From NCBI GenBank assembly GCA_002256985.1, contig NCGO01000002.1, forward strand, positions 248,001-312,000: 64,000 bases of DNA. Reading direction: 5' to 3'. The DNA is from Novosphingobium sp. 28-62-57 (lineage in GTDB: Bacteria; Pseudomonadota; Alphaproteobacteria; Sphingomonadales; Sphingomonadaceae). Below the pieces are notes generated by a model. That model was not told the DNA's origin. It made no database searches and was given only the letters and a program-made list of their open reading frames with translations. Every line of letters begins with the position of its first letter. Position 1 is the stretch's first letter. This document shows positions 61,039 through 64,000 of the stretch, piece after piece. The translations under genes and the position numbers were made by a program.

Positions 61039-61695
61039 TTACCCTGCATCGCCTGATAGACGCATCGCCCGATAGACACTGGCCGCCCGCCGGATATGCG
61101 TGTTGGCCAGCGCCTTTGCCCAGTCTTCGTCGCGCATTTCAAAAGCGCTGACCAGATCGCGATGATCGCGCTGGCTCTGTTCCATGTCTTCGCGCGAATA
61201 TTGCTCGGCCGTGCGATGGACCACGATCTGGCTGACGACAAACTTCATCAGTTGCGCCAGCCGCTCTGATTGCGCAGCGGCCAGGACCACCGCGTGGAAA
61301 TGGCGGTTTCCTTCAACAAAGCCTGAAACATCAGGGGCATCTGCCTGCGCAATCGCCTTGTCGATAAAATCGCAGTGGCGGCGCAATTCGGCAATCTGAT
61401 CGTCCGTGATCAGCCGGGCCGCCCGCGCCGCGCAGTGGCTTTCCAGAATCGCGCGCAGCGTGAACAGCTCCTCCTCGTCCTCGTCGGACCAGACCGGCAC
61501 GAACACCCTATTGGTGCCCGAACGCTGGAGCAGCAATTCTGCTACGAGCTCGGCAATCGCCTCGCGCACCGGGGTGCGTGACAGGCCGCAGAACGCGGCG
61601 AATTCATCTTCGGGCACGAACTGTCCCGCCGGGAAATGCCCCGAAAGGATCCCTGCGCGGATCATGCGATAGGCTTCCTGCGAGGCTTTGGACAC
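61039..61695 (-). CDS. GntR-family regulator (FCD subgroup)
   Basis: A 218-residue regulator: winged-helix head (AYRMIRAGILSGHFPAGQFV and LSRTPVREAIAELVAE) and an FCD effector domain (DEEELFTLRAILESHCAARAA, with the metal-ligating histidines in HFHAVVLAAAQ and the later DHRDLVSAFE). Such proteins sense small carboxylates. The GTG at 61695 has GAGGAG five bases upstream. It is downstream of the TonB-dependent receptor on the same strand with an 84-bp gap, so it could control that uptake system. Confidence 0.9.
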   Translation of the reverse strand: MSKASQEAYRMIRAGILSGHFPAGQFVPEDEFAAFCGLSRTPVREAIAELVAELLLQRSGTNRVFVPVWSDEDEEELFTLRAILESHCAARAARLITDDQIAELRRHCDFIDKAIAQADAPDVSGFVEGNRHFHAVVLAAAQSERLAQLMKFVVSQIVVHRTAEQYSREDMEQSQRDHRDLVSAFEMRDEDWAKALANTHIRRAASVYRAMRLSGDAG

Positions 61696-61779
61696 GATGA
61701 CTCCTCGCCCGGAAACAGCAGGCGCTTGTGGGGATGGCTCAGAAGGGGAGCGAACGCATGCCCGCTCCCCGCCCTATCA

Positions 61780-64000
61780 TCAGAACGTAGCGCCCACTTC
61801 AACCCCGATCAGGCGGCGTGCGCCCGGTGTGATGAACGATCCGCCAAACTCAATGGCCGGAATCGCCTCGGAGATATAGCGCCGGTCCAGCAGGTTTTCT
61901 GCAAATACGGCAATGCGATAGCGCTCCAGATTGATCCCCGCGCGCAAGTTCAGCACGCCAAAGGCGTCGCGCTGCGCCACGTCATAACGGGCATTGCCAA
62001 CAAAGCCGGGAGCCGCCAGCGCCGAGATCGGCAGCAGGGCCGAGAAGATCGTCGGACGCTCCTGATCCTGCACCGAATGGAACCACGTTGGCCCGGTGAT
62101 GCGATAGTCTGCGCGGAACAGCAGCTTGGCACTGTCGCTCAGCGGTGCGGTGATTTCCGACCCCAGATTGATCGTCCAATCGGCAGTATAGGGCGATTTG
62201 TTGCCCACAGTGTAGGGGCGCGAGGAGTTCTTCTTGATCTCGCTGTCGGTCACGTTGAACGAGCCGAAGACCTTCCACCCATCGACGATCTTGCCGGTCA
62301 CGTTCACTTCGGCACCCTTGATGTCGACCTGATCGATATTCGACACCACGCGCAGCAGGCCAAAGCTGCCGACGAAGAATTCGAAGAACTGCAAGTCGGT
62401 CACGCGGGTGTAGTACCCGGCCAGATCAAACGTGATCCGCCCGTCCCACAGCTCACCCTTGATGCCCGCTTCGAACGCGCTCGACCGTTCCTTGCGGTAC
62501 AGGTCATTGATCGTCACATTGGCATCGATCGTACCCGGCGTCACACCATCGTTAAAGCTGGCATTGACCACCGCGGACGAGCCCTGGTTGTTGAAGCCGC
62601 CCGATTTGAAGCCGATGCCCCAGTTGGCATAGATGTTCAGATCGGGTGTGGGCCGGAAGCTGAGCGTGACCTTGGGCTGAAGCTGCTTGAACGTGGCGTT
62701 CTTGGGCACGAACGGACCGAAGGCGAGGCCGGGGTTGATCGGCCCACCGGTGAACGGGTCCAGCACATTGGGTACGAGCGAGCTGGCCGCGCGGTCCTCG
62801 ATGTCATAGCGCAGCGCAAGCCCTGCCGTGAACTGCTCCGAAGGCTTCCATTCCGCCGCACCGAACGCCGCATAGACATTCGTGCTGAACTCGTCGGCCA
62901 GCAACAGCGAGGTCGGGTTGGCCGAATTGGGCGCGTTATAGAGCTGCTTGATCACGCCTTGGCCGGTGTCGGCACCCAGGCTGACGCCAGTCTTGCGGTC
63001 GATGTGCAGGTAATAGGCCCCCAGCTGCCAGGTGAGCGGGCCATCGGTGTTCGACAGCAAGCGCACTTCGGCGCTGATGTCTTCCTGCTGGCGCAACTGG
63101 TACTGCGTGCCATCGCATGTCGTCGGGCTATAGGGGCCGAAGGTGGAGCCGTTGGCAGGGGCAAAGATGAACGGCACCGGGATCGCGCCGATGGCTCCGG
63201 GCGGATTGACCGGGAAGCCGGTGAGCGACGCCGTGCTGGCAAAGCAGCTGTTTACCGAACTTGCCACAGCGGGGTTCGCCGCGCTGATGAAGCGGGCAAA
63301 GTCTGCTGACGTACCATCGGCGACAAGGTCTTGATCGGTATCGGAATAGAGCGCCCAGGCGGCCACTTTCATGCCATTGCCAAATTCGTGATCCAGCTTG
63401 ATCGAAGCATCGATGCTCTTCTGGTCATTGGTGGCGCGGATGTTGTTGTAGAAGTTGAACGGGTGCCTGTTCACGTCTTCATAGAACGCGCCGCCAAAGT
63501 TCGGCAGGTGGAACGCGGCATTGAACGGCAGCGATGCGCCCGAAAACTCGGCATAGCGCGCCTTGACATCGATCTGCGTGGCCGTGCCCTGGCCCAGCAT
63601 GAACCGGCCATCGACAGCCCAGTTTTCCTTGTCATCCACGGTCTTGGAATTGTTCAGGAACGTGTTGCGCCACCAGCCGTCGGTGGTGAAGTAATAGCCC
63701 GAAAGCACGAACCCGGCATTGTCGCCCAGCGGCCCGGCGATATGCCCGGTCGCTTCATAAGTCGCCTCGTTGGCATAAGAGGCGCGCAGGCCCCCGGTCA
63801 GCGTCTCGGTCGGCTTCATGGTCTGCAGCACGATCGCGCCAGCCGCAGCGTTGCGGCCATAGAGCGCGCCTTGCGGGCCTTTGAGGATTTCGACCTGCGT
63901 CAGCGTGCCTTGCGGCTGGTTCAGCTGCGCGGTGTTGGTCTTCAGAATGCCGTCCACGACCAGCGCGACCGAGCTTTCGGCATCGCGCGCGCCATTGATC
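61780..64000 (-). CDS. TonB-dependent receptor (C-terminal part, N-terminus beyond window)
   Basis: The frame is open from the stop at 61780 to the right edge, giving about 740 residues, and continues beyond. The edge part has the plug-domain segment ARDAESSVALVVDGI followed by VEILKGPQGALYGRNAAAGAI, the classic plug motif; the rest is a 22-strand barrel with many aromatic girdle residues and ends GVEVGATF with terminal phenylalanine. It takes up a scarce ligand across the outer membrane. It is most like the receptors sphingomonads use for varied organic substrates, but the ligand is unknown. The TonB box is not in the window. Confidence 0.9.
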   Translation of the reverse strand, partial: INGARDAESSVALVVDGILKTNTAQLNQPQGTLTQVEILKGPQGALYGRNAAAGAIVLQTMKPTETLTGGLRASYANEATYEATGHIAGPLGDNAGFVLSGYYFTTDGWWRNTFLNNSKTVDDKENWAVDGRFMLGQGTATQIDVKARYAEFSGASLPFNAAFHLPNFGGAFYEDVNRHPFNFYNNIRATNDQKSIDASIKLDHEFGNGMKVAAWALYSDTDQDLVADGTSADFARFISAANPAVASSVNSCFASTASLTGFPVNPPGAIGAIPVPFIFAPANGSTFGPYSPTTCDGTQYQLRQQEDISAEVRLLSNTDGPLTWQLGAYYLHIDRKTGVSLGADTGQGVIKQLYNAPNSANPTSLLLADEFSTNVYAAFGAAEWKPSEQFTAGLALRYDIEDRAASSLVPNVLDPFTGGPINPGLAFGPFVPKNATFKQLQPKVTLSFRPTPDLNIYANWGIGFKSGGFNNQGSSAVVNASFNDGVTPGTIDANVTINDLYRKERSSAFEAGIKGELWDGRITFDLAGYYTRVTDLQFFEFFVGSFGLLRVVSNIDQVDIKGAEVNVTGKIVDGWKVFGSFNVTDSEIKKNSSRPYTVGNKSPYTADWTINLGSEITAPLSDSAKLLFRADYRITGPTWFHSVQDQERPTIFSALLPISALAAPGFVGNARYDVAQRDAFGVLNLRAGINLERYRIAVFAENLLDRRYISEAIPAIEFGGSFITPGARRLIGVEVGATF

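Overview
The window is a gene-dense, GC-rich chromosomal stretch of about 64 kb. It most likely comes from an alphaproteobacterium of the order Sphingomonadales (Novosphingobium/Sphingobium-like). This is inferred from gene content and arrangement: an Rrf2-led suf operon carrying DUF559 genes, a PopZ (DUF2497) polar organiser, a 1561-residue NAD-glutamate dehydrogenase, two LytS-type kinase/LytTR regulator pairs, a CYP153-like P450, an MmcB homologue, a SufT-type DUF59 protein, a TonB-dependent receptor at the right edge and several families of short palindromic repeats between genes. No rRNA, tRNA, CRISPR array, prophage or complete insertion sequence was seen.

Layout, left to right. 0-9.4 kb: the start of an mmcB-type repair gene, a manganese-exporter-like UPF0016 gene behind a yybP-ykoY riboswitch, an alginate-export-type outer membrane protein, an M20 peptidase with a DUF1289 gene, the RNA helicase rhlE, and a tightly coupled set of sterol desaturase/hydroxylase, DUF2141 protein, MFS transporter and CitE-like lyase. 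9.4-18.3 kb: a PAS-like protein behind a 12-bp palindrome, an envelope cluster (alpha/beta hydrolase, BepA-like M48 protease, DsbA-like thioredoxin), a LytS/LytTR pair, nadC, a small membrane protein and a secreted RNase T2. 18.5-28.8 kb: tadA, rpmB, a phytase-like esterase, a Tat/lipoprotein-type MsrB, the P450, an ABC-2 exporter, and a coupled run of queG, hydrolase, TPR protein and luciferase-like oxidoreductase. 29-41.8 kb: the large glutamate dehydrogenase, a serine hydrolase, a ferredoxin-reductase-like flavoprotein, thrS, a TauE/SafE permease, an EF-hand/TerB-like protein and an MpaB-family oxygenase.

41.9-48.7 kb is a complete suf iron-sulfur operon read leftwards: sufR(rrf2), sufB, two DUF559 paralogues, sufC, sufD, sufS, sufT, sufA. 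Most junctions are 4-nt ATGA overlaps. It has a recognisable sigma-70-like promoter with a possible SufR operator, and palindromic repeats sit inside the reading frames of sufS and one DUF559 gene. Just upstream is a strong candidate small RNA with its own promoter and terminator. 49-64 kb: pyrD, gamma-glutamyltransferase, a long-chain acyl-CoA ligase, a second LytS/LytTR pair whose kinase has an unusual proline-rich, coiled-coil loop, class I fumarase, a PIMT-like protein with a degraded SAM motif, TolC, popZ, a thioredoxin-like [2Fe-2S] ferredoxin, a GntR regulator and a truncated TonB-dependent receptor.

Much of the window is ordinary housekeeping. The points most worth a second look are the DUF559 pair embedded in the suf operon, the repeat-derived peptide inside SufS, the unassigned small RNA, the 18-bp palindrome ahead of the glutamate dehydrogenase, and the covarying hairpin repeats scattered across the window.
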